64,000 nucleotides of DNA, from IMG/VR virus record IMGVR_UViG_3300013094_000036, positions 1-64,000 of that record; one strand, given 5' to 3'. Position numbers and translations under genes: made by a program. Below, piece after piece: positions 1-8,849 of the stretch. Numbering within the stretch: position 1 is the first letter of the stretch; the number at the start of each line of letters is the position of its first letter. The stretch is from a virus. Below the pieces are notes generated by a model that saw only the letters and a program-made list of their open reading frames with translations, searched no databases and was not told where the DNA came from.

Positions 1-201
1 GGAATCAGGAACGCATGTGTACACATAGACTCATATGTAGACAAATTAACTGGATTTGAATTTAACGGCAAAAATTATTATCAAGGTGACATAATTAAAA
101 AAGATGACAAAGTGATAAATATAACTGATGTGCTAACTATTTTAGCCTATATGGGAAGTGATGATGAAAGAGATGCATATTTGCAAAATTTGCTCGGCTA
201 A
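1..201 (+). CDS. nrdA: NrdA N-terminal segment (partial): last extein residues plus N-half of a split intein
   Basis: The window opens inside ribonucleotide reductase large-subunit coding sequence. The first five codons read GIRNA, the motif that in phage NrdA directly precedes the conserved SATxFYPIWH segment. A cysteine codon at 16-18 follows, as expected for residue 1 of an intein, and 61 codons later the frame stops at 199-201. The missing extein half (SATIFYPIWH) resumes at 1467 behind an intein C-terminus. I infer that this is the N-fragment of a split intein whose partner is encoded at 1062-1466. The end overlaps the HNH gene that follows. Everything upstream lies outside the window. 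An alternative is a dead, truncated intein. Confidence 0.75.
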   Translation, partial: GIRNACVHIDSYVDKLTGFEFNGKNYYQGDIIKKDDKVINITDVLTILAYMGSDDERDAYLQNLLG

Positions 202-1087
202 CGTGAGCCAGTTACAACGACATCTGACTATGAGACATAACAGAATGAATTTAAATGAGTATCTCAAAGAATTCAAGTGTGGCGAAGAGTTTAACAAAAT
301 CGACAAAAACCTTCGAAAAGATAGGGCAAAAAATAGCCCGTGGTCAATTGAATATTATATATCTCGGGGTAAAACTGAAGAAGAAGCAGTTCTTTTAATT
401 AATGAAAAACGAAAAACACGAAAAAAACAAAAAACAACCCCGTCAAATTCAAATCACTGGGTATCTAAAGGGTATTCGTTAGAAGATGCTGAAATACGAG
501 CACAACAATATAGGTCTGATATAGGTCGTCTCCCTTCATTGGAATCATATATAACGAGGTTTGGAGAAACAATCGGCAAAGACAAATGGAATGAATACCA
601 ATCTAAAATTAAAAATCGTCAAGAAACTTTTTTATCTCGGGCATCTACTGTTAAACACGAGGCAAAATTAATTCGTTGGTTTAAAAATAGTCGGACAGAA
701 CACGGGCCTGTTTTGAAGAAATTTAGTTATGATAATTACGACAGTTATTGTGATGCAGTAAGAACAGCTACCAAAATATCGATTGCTGTATATGGAAATA
801 TCATCGATCCGGAAAAAAACAAATTAGGTATAATTTATGGTAAGAATGGATACGCTGTTGATCACAAATTTTCCAAATATGGCGGATTTGTCAACAAGAT
901 ACATCCATTAATTATAGGAAGTTATCAAAATTTACAACTAATACCAAAAAAAGAAAATTGCAGAAAAGGTCAATATTGTATTGTTGCAATCGAAGAGGTT
1001 CTTGGTTATAAAACAATATTAGACGACAAAGAAATATCATCCGACTTGAAGGACAGAATAAATGAAATTTTTATCGAACAGAGTTAA
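164..1087 (+). CDS. Free-standing HNH homing endonuclease inside the nrdA split intein
   Basis: This reading frame sits between the two intein halves, overlapping both (start within the N-fragment, stop after the C-fragment start). The N-terminus has a CxxC...HxxxxxH zinc-finger-like pattern (CKIC and HLTMRH, first 25 residues); the middle is basic with repeated helical segments; the C-terminal third has an HNH-type nuclease core, VDHKFS followed by IIGSYQNLQLIPKKENCRKG (about residues 235-280). Several starts are possible (GTG 158, ATG 161, 164, 173); 164 is best spaced from GGGAAG at 153-158. The arrangement matches the 'fractured gene' layout known for phage split inteins with a free-standing endonuclease between the halves. 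Its likely role is homing into intein-less nrdA alleles. Confidence 0.75.
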   Translation: MKEMHICKICSANVSQLQRHLTMRHNRMNLNEYLKEFKCGEEFNKIDKNLRKDRAKNSPWSIEYYISRGKTEEEAVLLINEKRKTRKKQKTTPSNSNHWVSKGYSLEDAEIRAQQYRSDIGRLPSLESYITRFGETIGKDKWNEYQSKIKNRQETFLSRASTVKHEAKLIRWFKNSRTEHGPVLKKFSYDNYDSYCDAVRTATKISIAVYGNIIDPEKNKLGIIYGKNGYAVDHKFSKYGGFVNKIHPLIIGSYQNLQLIPKKENCRKGQYCIVAIEEVLGYKTILDDKEISSDLKDRINEIFIEQS

Positions 1088-2072
1088 AATTGATGAAGTA
1101 AAATTGGGAGATTTGGTACTATCTTGTGATATTGAAACACAAACGGATGTATATCGTAAAGTATTAAATGTCATGAGACCGATAGTTCCACATGAACACC
1201 AAGTAAAAATTACATCAACATCGGATGCTAAATTAATCACGAGCGACACACATCCTACTGCAATCAATGAATTTGGAAAAATCAAATATGTAAAGGGTGG
1301 TGATATTACTACGGCAGATTATGTAGTGTCTATTATCAACAAAAAAGATAAAGTTAAAGAAGTAACTTCTCCTAACGTATCAACTCAATATGCCGATTTT
1401 AGCATTGATGAACATGAAAATTATTATGCAGGGATAGAACCAGATAAATTATTATTAGCCCACAATAGTGCGACAATTTTTTATCCGATATGGCATCATC
1501 AATTTGATGATCTTATAGTTCTTAAAAATAATCAAGGGACTGAAGAAACACGAGTACGTCATATGGATTATGGTGTGGTTTTATCTGCTTTTTTCTGGCG
1601 TAGATTTAAAAATAAAGAGAATATCACCTTCTTTGATCCCAATGAAGTTCCAGATCTTTATGAAGCATTTTATCAAGACATAGATTTGTTTGAAAAACTT
1701 TATGTAAAATACGAACAAAGACGTGATCTAAGTACCAAAACAATGAGTGCAGAAGAAGTGTTTAGAGGCGGAATTCTCAAGGAGCGAACCGATACTGGCA
1801 GAATATATCTGGTTTATATTGACAATGTTCAGCGTCAAGGACCATTTGACACAAATATCCATACAATTTATCAAAGTAATTTATGTCTAGAAATTCTACT
1901 TCCCACAAAACCATTCAATAGTCTAGACGATGAAGGCGAATTCAAACTAACATTAGATAATGGTCAAGAAATAACATTACCTGGACAGCATAAAGTTCTA
2001 TTATCAAACGGCGAAAAAAAGAAGGTGAGAGAATTAACCGATGACGACGATATTAAAGACCTTTTGGTTTAG
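1062..2072 (+). CDS. nrdA: NrdA middle segment: C-half of split intein plus catalytic NrdA segment
   Basis: Residues 1-135 are the C-terminal part of an intein: VKIDEVKLGDLVLSCD (Hint block after A), TSDTHPT (block B), YADFSIDEHENYYAG (block F) and the terminal LLAHN, with splicing onto Ser136. From Ser136 the protein is NrdA: SATIFYPIWH, VLKNNQGTEE, VRHMDYG, then the active-site string SNLCLE near residue 272 (equivalents of E. coli Asn437, Cys439, Glu441). The homology ends at EGEF (about residue 294), and a 42-residue tail follows whose LPGQHKVLLSNGEKKKV resembles another Hint block B. The chain therefore lacks the Cys462 equivalent, found in the next piece. ATG 1062 directly follows an in-frame TAA. 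Confidence 0.85.
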   Translation: MKFLSNRVKIDEVKLGDLVLSCDIETQTDVYRKVLNVMRPIVPHEHQVKITSTSDAKLITSDTHPTAINEFGKIKYVKGGDITTADYVVSIINKKDKVKEVTSPNVSTQYADFSIDEHENYYAGIEPDKLLLAHNSATIFYPIWHHQFDDLIVLKNNQGTEETRVRHMDYGVVLSAFFWRRFKNKENITFFDPNEVPDLYEAFYQDIDLFEKLYVKYEQRRDLSTKTMSAEEVFRGGILKERTDTGRIYLVYIDNVQRQGPFDTNIHTIYQSNLCLEILLPTKPFNSLDDEGEFKLTLDNGQEITLPGQHKVLLSNGEKKKVRELTDDDDIKDLLV

Positions 2073-3144
2073 AGGTGTACAATTTCCCTCTTACCAATCC
2101 CATTTTTAATCCTTCGTCTTCAAACAATCTGTAGTTTTTTATGCCGTCATTAAACCATTTTTTTCCAACAATATATGAGGTATCTTTGTTTTTAGCACAT
2201 AATGATATTTTTTCCCTGCCTTCCTGTGTTAATATGACACCCGGAATTAATGATAGTTGCGAAATTAATAGATCATCTGGATCTAATGTGAAATTTCTAA
2301 CGCCGTCATTGAATCTCATTTTTGATTGTTGCCTGAGTGAATTTTTCAAATTATCTTCGGGAGTTCTTTTCCACGCGGCACCGCTTTTAATTCGCTCTAA
2401 GCCGTCTGGTGATATAAGTCTTCCAACAGAAAGACCTAAATCTTTTATTTTAACGTCGTTTAATTTTAGTTTATATGACTGTTTTCCGTCGTTGAACCAA
2501 AATCTGCCCGCCCGATCCTCAGATAAACTTTTTAAAGTTTCAACTGAATATTGTTTTTCCACCCCTTTAATTGGGCAGCCAGGTTGCAGATTTAATGATA
2601 AAATCACCGGATCAGTTTCAAATAACATAAAAAATTTATTACCATCTGTATACCATTTTTTACCTTTTCCAGGGGCCTGCATTTTTAAGTTAAATTCTTT
2701 TATTTTAGGAGAATCTGGATGACATCTATATCTAACACCATCTTCGTCGACATACCAAGATGTTCCTTTGGCTTTAGAAGGATTGAGGTCATTCCACATC
2801 TTAAAAGTTTCTTTTCTGATTTTTTTAGAAATTTCAAATTGTCTAGATGTGAGAAAATTTCTATAAGAATTAGACTTGCTATAAACACTCATACAACCAA
2901 AAGCAAAACGAAGTTTATACCACACATCGTCGATTCCAACTTTAGAAAGCATCCAGTGTGCAATAAAATGTTCTCGTACAGTAAGTTCGATCAAATTAGA
3001 AACAGAATCGTCGCCGCCTGCACATTTGGGGACAATATGATGAAGTTCTACCATAGAATTTGGTGGTATGATTCTCGTTTGTCTGGTATTAATAAATTTA
3101 GTATATCTAGACCAATAAATGGAATTTGTGTTAATTTTATGCAT
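2053..3144 (-). CDS. HNH homing endonuclease interrupting nrdA (opposite strand)
   Basis: The protein is 363 residues. The N-terminus holds the HNH core: VELHHIVPKCAGGDD (HH and the metal-binding region), SNLIELTVREHFIAHWML. The rest contains at least four copies of a short module of the form W-F/Y-N-D-G....Y.L.....I..LGL..G, likely DNA-binding repeats; the same module ends the GIY-YIG endonuclease at 14161. It lies antisense between two NrdA segments and overlaps the end of the upstream one by 20 nt. The layout recalls Aeromonas phage Aeh1, where endonuclease mobE splits nrdA at the same place (between the Glu441 and Cys462 equivalents) without loss of function. Confidence 0.85.
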   Translation of the reverse strand: MHKINTNSIYWSRYTKFINTRQTRIIPPNSMVELHHIVPKCAGGDDSVSNLIELTVREHFIAHWMLSKVGIDDVWYKLRFAFGCMSVYSKSNSYRNFLTSRQFEISKKIRKETFKMWNDLNPSKAKGTSWYVDEDGVRYRCHPDSPKIKEFNLKMQAPGKGKKWYTDGNKFFMLFETDPVILSLNLQPGCPIKGVEKQYSVETLKSLSEDRAGRFWFNDGKQSYKLKLNDVKIKDLGLSVGRLISPDGLERIKSGAAWKRTPEDNLKNSLRQQSKMRFNDGVRNFTLDPDDLLISQLSLIPGVILTQEGREKISLCAKNKDTSYIVGKKWFNDGIKNYRLFEDEGLKMGLVRGKLYTSKPKGL

Positions 3145-3195
3145 TGTGTACCTTATGCTGTATAAATAGTATTTATATGAAATGGAATTAAAAAA

Positions 3196-4170
3196 ATGAA
3201 AATAATTAAAAAAGAATGCACTCGTGAAGTACCAAAAATAGCTCTGTGTACTCTTGGATCAGTGAATTGGGGTGCATTTAGAAATCCAGAGGACATGCGT
3301 AGGGCTTGCAGAATCCTTCTTCGCAGTCTCAACAACATTCTAGATTATCAAGACTTTTTGAGTATTCAAAGTAAGTTGAGCAATGATGAAATCAGACCTA
3401 TTGGAATAGGAATCACAAACCTTGCCTATTGGCATGCAAAAAGAGGACTTCGTTACGGAACACCAGAAGCATTGGCAGAAGTTAAATCATGGCAAGAACA
3501 CTGTGCATATTACCTAACAGAAGCAACCGTTGAACTTGCACAAGAACGCGGTAAATGTCTTCACAGCGATAAAACATATTATGGACAGGGAATTTTTCCC
3601 TGGGAACGCAGAAATGCCGGTGTAAATGAACTAGCAGATTTCACTCCAGAACTAGACTGGGAACCACTACGCGAACAGATGAAGAAATACGGAGTAAGAA
3701 ATGCAACTCTCATGGCAGTGGCACCAGTAGAAAGTAGTTCCGTGGTTATTAACTCTACTAACGGTATCGAGATGCCAATGAGTTTGATCACAACAAAAGA
3801 AAGCAAGGCAGGTTCTCTGGTACAAGTAGTACCAGAATATAACCGTCTGAAATCTCGCTATCAATTAATGTGGGACCAAACAGATTGTGTGGATTATCTC
3901 AAGACCGCTGCTGTGATACAGGCATATGTTGATCAGAGTATCAGCACGAATACATTCTATAATCCTGCTCATTTTCCGGATGGAAAAATTCCTACAACTC
4001 TGATTGCAAAGAATTTGATGAATTTTATGAAATGGGGCGGAAAGGGACTATATTATAGCCTAATTTCAAAGCAGGGAGTAAAACAGGATTTATCCAAACA
4101 TAGTGTACAAACTCAAACTATACAGCCGGACGATTATGACGAGGAATCCTGCGACTCCTGTAAATTGTAG
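3196..4170 (+). CDS. nrdA: NrdA C-terminal segment
   Basis: After a 14-residue leader (MKIIKKECTREVPK) the sequence continues NrdA exactly where the previous piece stopped: IALCTLG with the redox Cys462 equivalent at residue 18, then GIGITNLAYWHAKRG, PVESSSVVINSTNGIEMP, STNTFYNPAHFPDG, and GLYYSL with the two radical-transfer tyrosines (Tyr730/731 equivalents). It ends in CDSCKL, the flexible C-terminal CxxC that re-reduces the active site with help from glutaredoxin (encoded at 6775). An in-frame TGA at 3178-3180 lies upstream, so this piece is translated separately. It probably assembles non-covalently with the middle segment. Confidence 0.9.
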   Translation: MKIIKKECTREVPKIALCTLGSVNWGAFRNPEDMRRACRILLRSLNNILDYQDFLSIQSKLSNDEIRPIGIGITNLAYWHAKRGLRYGTPEALAEVKSWQEHCAYYLTEATVELAQERGKCLHSDKTYYGQGIFPWERRNAGVNELADFTPELDWEPLREQMKKYGVRNATLMAVAPVESSSVVINSTNGIEMPMSLITTKESKAGSLVQVVPEYNRLKSRYQLMWDQTDCVDYLKTAAVIQAYVDQSISTNTFYNPAHFPDGKIPTTLIAKNLMNFMKWGGKGLYYSLISKQGVKQDLSKHSVQTQTIQPDDYDEESCDSCKL

Positions 4171-4174
4171 TATA

Positions 4175-4210
4175 TTCACTAAATAATAATAACTACTATT
4201 ATTTAGTGAA
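4175..4210. terminator. Perfect 14-bp inverted repeat after nrdA
   Basis: The arms TTCACTAAATAATA and TATTATTTAGTGAA are exact reverse complements around an 8-nt loop. They lie 5 nt after the nrdA stop. There is no strong T-tract, so it may stabilise the transcript end or attenuate rather than terminate fully. Confidence 0.5.
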
Positions 4211-4221
4211 TAAATAAAGTT

Positions 4222-4989
4222 ATGAACTACAAAAAACACTACGAAAAACTTATAGAAAGAAGTAAAACCAGAATACTTGAGGGATATGTGGAAAAACATC
4301 ACATAGTCCCCAAATGCTTAGGTGGAACAGATGAACCAAGTAACATTGCTATATTGACTCCTGAAGAACACTTTTTGGCACATCAGTTATTAATAAAAAT
4401 GTATCCAGGAAATAGAGATTTGATTTACGCAACACAACTTATGACAGTTCATCACACCGATGTCAGGGTCAATAACAAACTTTTTGGATGGTTGAGAAGG
4501 CAATGTGCGTTGGTTATGTCAGAACAAACTAAGAACTGGATTCAAAAAAATGGACATCCACGTGGGATGTTAGGTAAAACTCATACAACTGAAAAAAAGA
4601 AACTAATTTCATTGGCTGTAAAAAAATCAATGATTGAATCTGTTGGTGTCAAAGTGTATGCATATAATTTAGACGGATCATTTTATAAGGAATTTAGGAC
4701 TATATCCGATTGTGCCGAACACCTGAATACAAACCCATCGAATGTTAAGTATACGGCGGAAGGTAGATTTTCATATTGTAAAGGTAAACAATTGAGATAT
4801 GAATACAGTGATAGTATTCCTGCTTATGTTAAACCGATTCATCCATTAATTGGGAGAGTTCGCACAGAAGAACATAAAAAAAATCTTAGGGAGTCGTATA
4901 AAAATCGTCCTGGCAGAACCCCAGAGCAGAACGCCCATCACAGTATGAAAATGAAAGAATATCACGCAAGGAAAAAGAATAATGAGTAA
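4222..4989 (+). CDS. HNH homing endonuclease between nrdA and nrdB
   Basis: The 255-residue protein begins with a T4-type HNH core: EKHHIVPKCLGGTDEPSN and LTPEEHFLAHQLL. The middle carries a NUMOD-like DNA-binding segment (VYAYNLDGSFYKEFRTISD, about residues 140-160, followed by AEHLNTNPSNVKY). A second helix-turn-helix-like stretch with RTEEHKKNLRESYK lies near the C-terminus. It is placed between the two reductase genes and overlaps the nrdB start by 8 nt. This is a typical free-standing phage endonuclease that spreads with its flanking DNA. Confidence 0.85.
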   Translation: MNYKKHYEKLIERSKTRILEGYVEKHHIVPKCLGGTDEPSNIAILTPEEHFLAHQLLIKMYPGNRDLIYATQLMTVHHTDVRVNNKLFGWLRRQCALVMSEQTKNWIQKNGHPRGMLGKTHTTEKKKLISLAVKKSMIESVGVKVYAYNLDGSFYKEFRTISDCAEHLNTNPSNVKYTAEGRFSYCKGKQLRYEYSDSIPAYVKPIHPLIGRVRTEEHKKNLRESYKNRPGRTPEQNAHHSMKMKEYHARKKNNE

Positions 4990-6082
4990 TCAACAATATG
5001 ATTTGTCAAAACAAACGGATTATCTTAACAGAAAGATGTTTTTGGACCCTGCTGGTCCAGTAACCGTACAAAGATTCGAGGAGTATAGGTACCCAAAAAT
5101 TGCCAAATATGAACAGGAGCAACGTGGATTTTTCTGGGTTCCAGAAGAAATCTCTCTCACCAAAGATGCCTCTGATTTCAAAAATGCCAGCGAGGCTGTA
5201 AAACATATTTTTACCAGTAATCTTCTACGACAGACTGCACTTGACAGTCTTCAAGGACGCGCTCCAATACAGGTATTCTCACCTGTACTAAGCCTGCCCG
5301 AAATCGAAGCACTTGTATCTATTTGGAGTGCTTTTGAAACTAATATTCACAGTAAAAGTTACAGTCATATTATTCAAAATATCTATAACGTTCCAAAAGA
5401 TGTATTCAACACAATACATGATACCCAGGAAATCGTTGATATGGCTGCAAATATTGGTAAATATTACAATGATTTACATGTTGTAAATTGTAAAAAAGAA
5501 CTGGGAATACCAGTTGATGAATACGAGCATATCAAGGCTATTTGGTTGGCATTGAATGCCAGTTATGCACTCGAAGCTTTCAGGTTCATGGTTAGTTTTG
5601 CAACAAGCTTGGCCATGGTTGAAAATAGAATTTTCATCGGTAATGGTAATATTATCAGCCTTATCCTTCAAGATGAACTTTTGCACAAAGAGTGGACAGC
5701 CTGGATGATCAATCAAGTAGTAAAAGAAGACACACGTTTTGCACAGGCTAAACGGGAATGTGAAGATGAAGTATATGCCATGTATAATAGTGTGATACAG
5801 GAAGAAAAATCCTGGGCTGACTATCTGTTTATAAAAGGCCCTGTGATTGGATTGAACGCAGCGATTTTAAAAGATTTTGTGGATTTTACAGCATCAGCGG
5901 CACTAAAAGATATTGGAATCAAATATAAAGGTTCTGCACCACGAACAACTCCTATTCCATGGTTTAACAAACATGCCAATCCCAGCAAAAAGCAAACTGC
6001 TCTGCAAGAAAATGAATCAACCAATTATGTAATTGGAGTTTTGTCAGCAGATCTAAATTACGATCAATTGCCTGATGTTTAA
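4982..6082 (+). CDS. nrdB: Ribonucleotide reductase class Ia small subunit NrdB
   Basis: NrdB carries the di-iron tyrosyl radical cofactor that NrdA needs to make dNTPs. The 366-residue protein has the family signatures: SIWSAFETNIHSKSYSHII, containing the iron ligands Glu and His and the radical Tyr (E. coli Tyr122 equivalent), and LQDELLHKEW near residue 232 with further iron ligands. Length matches the family. The start overlaps the HNH gene and the stop overlaps the glycosyltransferase by 8 nt, so translation may be coupled. Confidence 0.95.
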   Translation: MSNQQYDLSKQTDYLNRKMFLDPAGPVTVQRFEEYRYPKIAKYEQEQRGFFWVPEEISLTKDASDFKNASEAVKHIFTSNLLRQTALDSLQGRAPIQVFSPVLSLPEIEALVSIWSAFETNIHSKSYSHIIQNIYNVPKDVFNTIHDTQEIVDMAANIGKYYNDLHVVNCKKELGIPVDEYEHIKAIWLALNASYALEAFRFMVSFATSLAMVENRIFIGNGNIISLILQDELLHKEWTAWMINQVVKEDTRFAQAKRECEDEVYAMYNSVIQEEKSWADYLFIKGPVIGLNAAILKDFVDFTASAALKDIGIKYKGSAPRTTPIPWFNKHANPSKKQTALQENESTNYVIGVLSADLNYDQLPDV

Positions 6083-6764
6083 AATCGCTGTAGTTACTCC
6101 ATATTACCGAGAAGACGCAGAGACACTGAATAGGTGTCATGATTCTGTTTTATCACAAAATCATGACACTGTTCAACATTTTATGATTGCTGATGGAGAC
6201 CCTCATCCTCTAATACAGCATTGGAACAAAACACAACACATAATTTTATCACAGTCACATCGAGATGCTGGTGCAACCCCAAGAGTAATAGGTGCCATCT
6301 CTGCCTTTAGTCAAGGTTATGATGTTGTATCATTTTTAGACGCAGATAATACTTATGAACCAGATCATATAAAAACGTTAGTTCCGTTACTGAATGGACA
6401 TGATTTAGTAACGGCAACACGCAACATTTGCTCATTAGACGGAGAAATCCTTTACACTGATACAACTGAAAGTAACGGTGAAACTTTTTGTGATACCAAC
6501 TGTTTATTCCTGGGCAAAAATACCTTTTACCTGCTACCTTATTGGATTGTACAGGCGGAATATCGGCTGTGGAGTGACAGAAATTTTTGGGAAGCAATCA
6601 AGCAATCAAAATTATCTAGAATTCATTGCAAAATTCCAACGGTAAATTACTACACACGCTGGGCATGGCATTATCAACATGCAGGGAAAGTTCCACCAGA
6701 TGACAGCGTTTGGATTGACAAAACATCAAACGGCGAGATAATACATAGAAGACACAAACAATAG
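6075..6764 (+). CDS. Family 2-like glycosyltransferase
   Basis: The 229-residue protein opens with a GT-A fold start (KIAVVTPYYREDAETLNRC) and has the nucleotide-sugar/metal motif FLDADN at about residue 90. It overlaps nrdB by 8 nt. It is one of four glycosyltransferases in the window (with those at 8940, 21094 and 22502). They may decorate virion proteins, DNA bases or the host envelope; the sequence does not say which. Confidence 0.8.
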   Translation: MFKIAVVTPYYREDAETLNRCHDSVLSQNHDTVQHFMIADGDPHPLIQHWNKTQHIILSQSHRDAGATPRVIGAISAFSQGYDVVSFLDADNTYEPDHIKTLVPLLNGHDLVTATRNICSLDGEILYTDTTESNGETFCDTNCLFLGKNTFYLLPYWIVQAEYRLWSDRNFWEAIKQSKLSRIHCKIPTVNYYTRWAWHYQHAGKVPPDDSVWIDKTSNGEIIHRRHKQ

Positions 6765-6774
6765 GAGATATAAA

Positions 6775-7044
6775 ATGCAAGCGGAAATTTATACAAAAAC
6801 AATTTGTCCTTTCTGTACCCGAGCCAAGGCTCTGCTTAATGAAAAAGGAATTCCCTATCAAGAATATATTATAAGTGCTGGTATAAACGAATCCAACATT
6901 GCGTCTAATCAGCAGTTTATCACCAAAGATGTTTTGCTTACAAGACTTCCTACTGCAGAAACAGTTCCACAAATTTGGTTGGATGGTCAGCATATTGGAG
7001 GATATACAGAATTATCTGAATATTTTGCTGAAAACTCCAAGTGA
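6775..7044 (+). CDS. Glutaredoxin
   Basis: The 89-residue protein has the dithiol active site CPFC (residues 11-14), the TVPQIWLDG cis-proline segment and the GGYTEL glutathione-binding end. It is the expected electron donor for NrdA/NrdB and is placed 10 nt after the upstream gene, with the RBS AGGAG at about 6763. Functional analogue of T4 NrdC or E. coli GrxA/GrxC. Confidence 0.93.
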   Translation: MQAEIYTKTICPFCTRAKALLNEKGIPYQEYIISAGINESNIASNQQFITKDVLLTRLPTAETVPQIWLDGQHIGGYTELSEYFAENSK

Positions 7045-7114
7045 ACTACTGTTGGTCTAAAGACGCAACAGGCTTGCGCGGTGAAAAACTAAATAAAATA
7101 TCTGGAGATATTAT

Positions 7115-7999
7115 TTGCCATTAAATCCGCCGTCATATCTGGGACAAGATGTTTGGTATAGTCCAAGTGTGTATGTAAATCAAGTTCCTGTTGCACTATG
7201 GCAACCTGCTGTACCACAACCTAGTGCCTTACATTCCTTGCCAACTATACCAAGTCCCAAATATAATCTCACGCAAGAGCAAATATCTTTTGCAACTAGC
7301 GAACAAAATACTACATATTATATCATAGATGCTGACGGCAATCATACTTATGTACCAGCAGGAACTCCAGGTGCAATTGCTGAAGCAACTGCACCAGGCC
7401 CAGATGCTCTACCAGGACAGATGAATGGAGCACAAACCACTGCAGTGGATGCAGCTGCTGTTGGTCAAGGAGGTTATGCAGCCTTCATAGGCAATATGAA
7501 CAGGGTTTTAGCAGAGGCAAGAGGCGGTGCTTGGCGTGGTGGTGCATCTAATCAAAATATTCAAAAAATGCTAGCCACAGTTGGTATCGGTGCTGGCAGT
7601 GTTTTTCCATCTGGACATAGTTTTTGGTGTGCTGCTTTTATGGGTTGGATGCTGAAAATAAGTGGATTGAAATATGTAGTTGGGGCTCAAAGTGGATATT
7701 GTAGTGCATCTGCACCATCTTATATTAATTACGGACAATCTATAGACATACGAGATCCCAGTAAATGGCGGCAAGGCGATGTGGCTGTTGTTGGATCACA
7801 TGGCAATACAAGTTCTGGTAGCCATGTCACCTTTCTCTGGAGTTATCCAGGTAATGGATGGTATAAATGTCTTGGAGGCAATCAAGGCAACACACCTGGG
7901 GATGTCAACCTAGGTGGATTTCAAATAAATTCCTTTAAGTATATTGGCAGAGCCTGGGATGATCCTGGCCGTCCATTACCATCATTTCCAGCATCTTAA
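7115..7999 (+). CDS. Probable peptidoglycan hydrolase with CHAP/NlpC-like (TIGR02594-type) domain
   Basis: The start is a TTG at 7115 with GGAG upstream; no ATG fits. Residues 1-110 form a Pro-rich N-terminal part (YVNQVPVALWQPA), of the kind seen in phage baseplate or tail-associated proteins. The C-terminal half is a CHAP-like papain-fold domain: catalytic Cys in FWCAAFMGWML, a WRQGDVAVV strand, catalytic His in GSHVTFLWSY, and the closing LGGNQGN. It could be an endolysin or a tail-associated muralytic enzyme; no signal peptide is visible. Confidence is good for the fold and moderate for the role. Confidence 0.7.
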   Translation: MPLNPPSYLGQDVWYSPSVYVNQVPVALWQPAVPQPSALHSLPTIPSPKYNLTQEQISFATSEQNTTYYIIDADGNHTYVPAGTPGAIAEATAPGPDALPGQMNGAQTTAVDAAAVGQGGYAAFIGNMNRVLAEARGGAWRGGASNQNIQKMLATVGIGAGSVFPSGHSFWCAAFMGWMLKISGLKYVVGAQSGYCSASAPSYINYGQSIDIRDPSKWRQGDVAVVGSHGNTSSGSHVTFLWSYPGNGWYKCLGGNQGNTPGDVNLGGFQINSFKYIGRAWDDPGRPLPSFPAS

Positions 8000-8051
8000 C
8001 AGTTGATTATTGCTCTCTATATTTTATATAATATAACCCAAGGAGATTATC

Positions 8052-8387
8052 ATGTTAAGTATAAAAAATTCATATGGAGTTGATGACATAGTTAGTATTA
8101 AACTGACAAACGGTGATGAAATTATTGGCAAATGCGTTTTTGTTGATGATAAAACAATTACAGTTACCAAGCCATTATTAATGGTATTGGGGCAAGATCC
8201 TAACACAGGTCGGCCAGGAATTTCTATGGCTCCATTTTGGATGCTTGGTGCAGACCCAACGAGTAACTATACTATAAATCATAGCCAAATTATCTGTACT
8301 TTAAAATCAAATTCTGACGCATCCAAGGGTTACATTGCTCAAACAACTGGACTTACCATACCTTCTGGTGGTGGGCTAATTACCTAA
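8052..8387 (+). CDS. Conserved T4-type phage protein with Sm-like fold
   Basis: The 111-residue protein begins GVDDIVSIKLTNGDEIIGKC followed by FVDDKTITVTKP, the strand pattern of an Sm/LSm beta-barrel (LTNGxExxGxxxxxD). The C-terminus is Ser/Gly-rich. The start ATG is preceded by AAGGAG. Proteins of this type are widespread in T4-like marine phages with no assigned function. Confidence 0.65.
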   Translation: MLSIKNSYGVDDIVSIKLTNGDEIIGKCVFVDDKTITVTKPLLMVLGQDPNTGRPGISMAPFWMLGADPTSNYTINHSQIICTLKSNSDASKGYIAQTTGLTIPSGGGLIT

Positions 8388-8441
8388 TTCATTTTACGCT
8401 CGCAGTGGATATCATCGTTATCAACTGCTTACAATTTAATC

Positions 8442-8471
8442 ACCGCGTGTTCTTTGGGCACGCGGTTTTTC
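8442..8471 (+). terminator. Rho-independent terminator
   Basis: Stem ACCGCGTG/CACGCGGT (8 bp), 9-nt loop, then TTTTT. It closes the transcript that includes the lysin and Sm-like genes. Confidence 0.85.
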
Positions 8472-8584
8472 AGTAAAAAATATAAAAAAACCATAATTTT
8501 ACCTTAATTAAACCTAGTAAAAAACAAAATTCTACTGCTTAATAATATCTGAAGGAGATCATTCCTTCATTATAGGAGAGACAA

Positions 8585-8836
8585 ATGAAAAAGTTAATGT
8601 TGGCATTTTTTGGACTATCGTTTGCAACTGGCGTGGCAGGATTTGCAACTGCCAGCATGGCACAGGACAAGTCAGTTGATAAGAAACCCACAGTTACATC
8701 ACCTGCAAAGACACCAGTTGTAAAGCCAGTAGATCATGCTGCTGTTAAACCTGCCGGTGTCACTACCACAAAGACTGAGACAAAACCTGCTCCTCAACAT
8801 GGCAGTCAAAAAGATCCTGCAGCAAAATCTAACTGA
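8585..8836 (+). CDS. Small secreted Lys/Pro/Thr-rich protein
   Basis: The 83-residue protein has a clear signal peptide (MKKLMLAFFGLSFATGVAGF, cleavage likely after ASMA-Q). The remainder is low-complexity, made of VKPVDHAAVKPAGVTTTKT-like stretches. RBS AGGAG lies upstream. It is flanked by terminators on both sides, so it is an independent transcript. No family recognised; its design suggests a periplasmic or envelope-associated product. Confidence 0.65.
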   Translation: MKKLMLAFFGLSFATGVAGFATASMAQDKSVDKKPTVTSPAKTPVVKPVDHAAVKPAGVTTTKTETKPAPQHGSQKDPAAKSN

Positions 8837-8849
8837 AATTCACGACAAA

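Noticed and set aside
2141-2722. 193-codon + strand frame
   Set aside because: It is the shadow of the antisense HNH gene, which has clear motifs.
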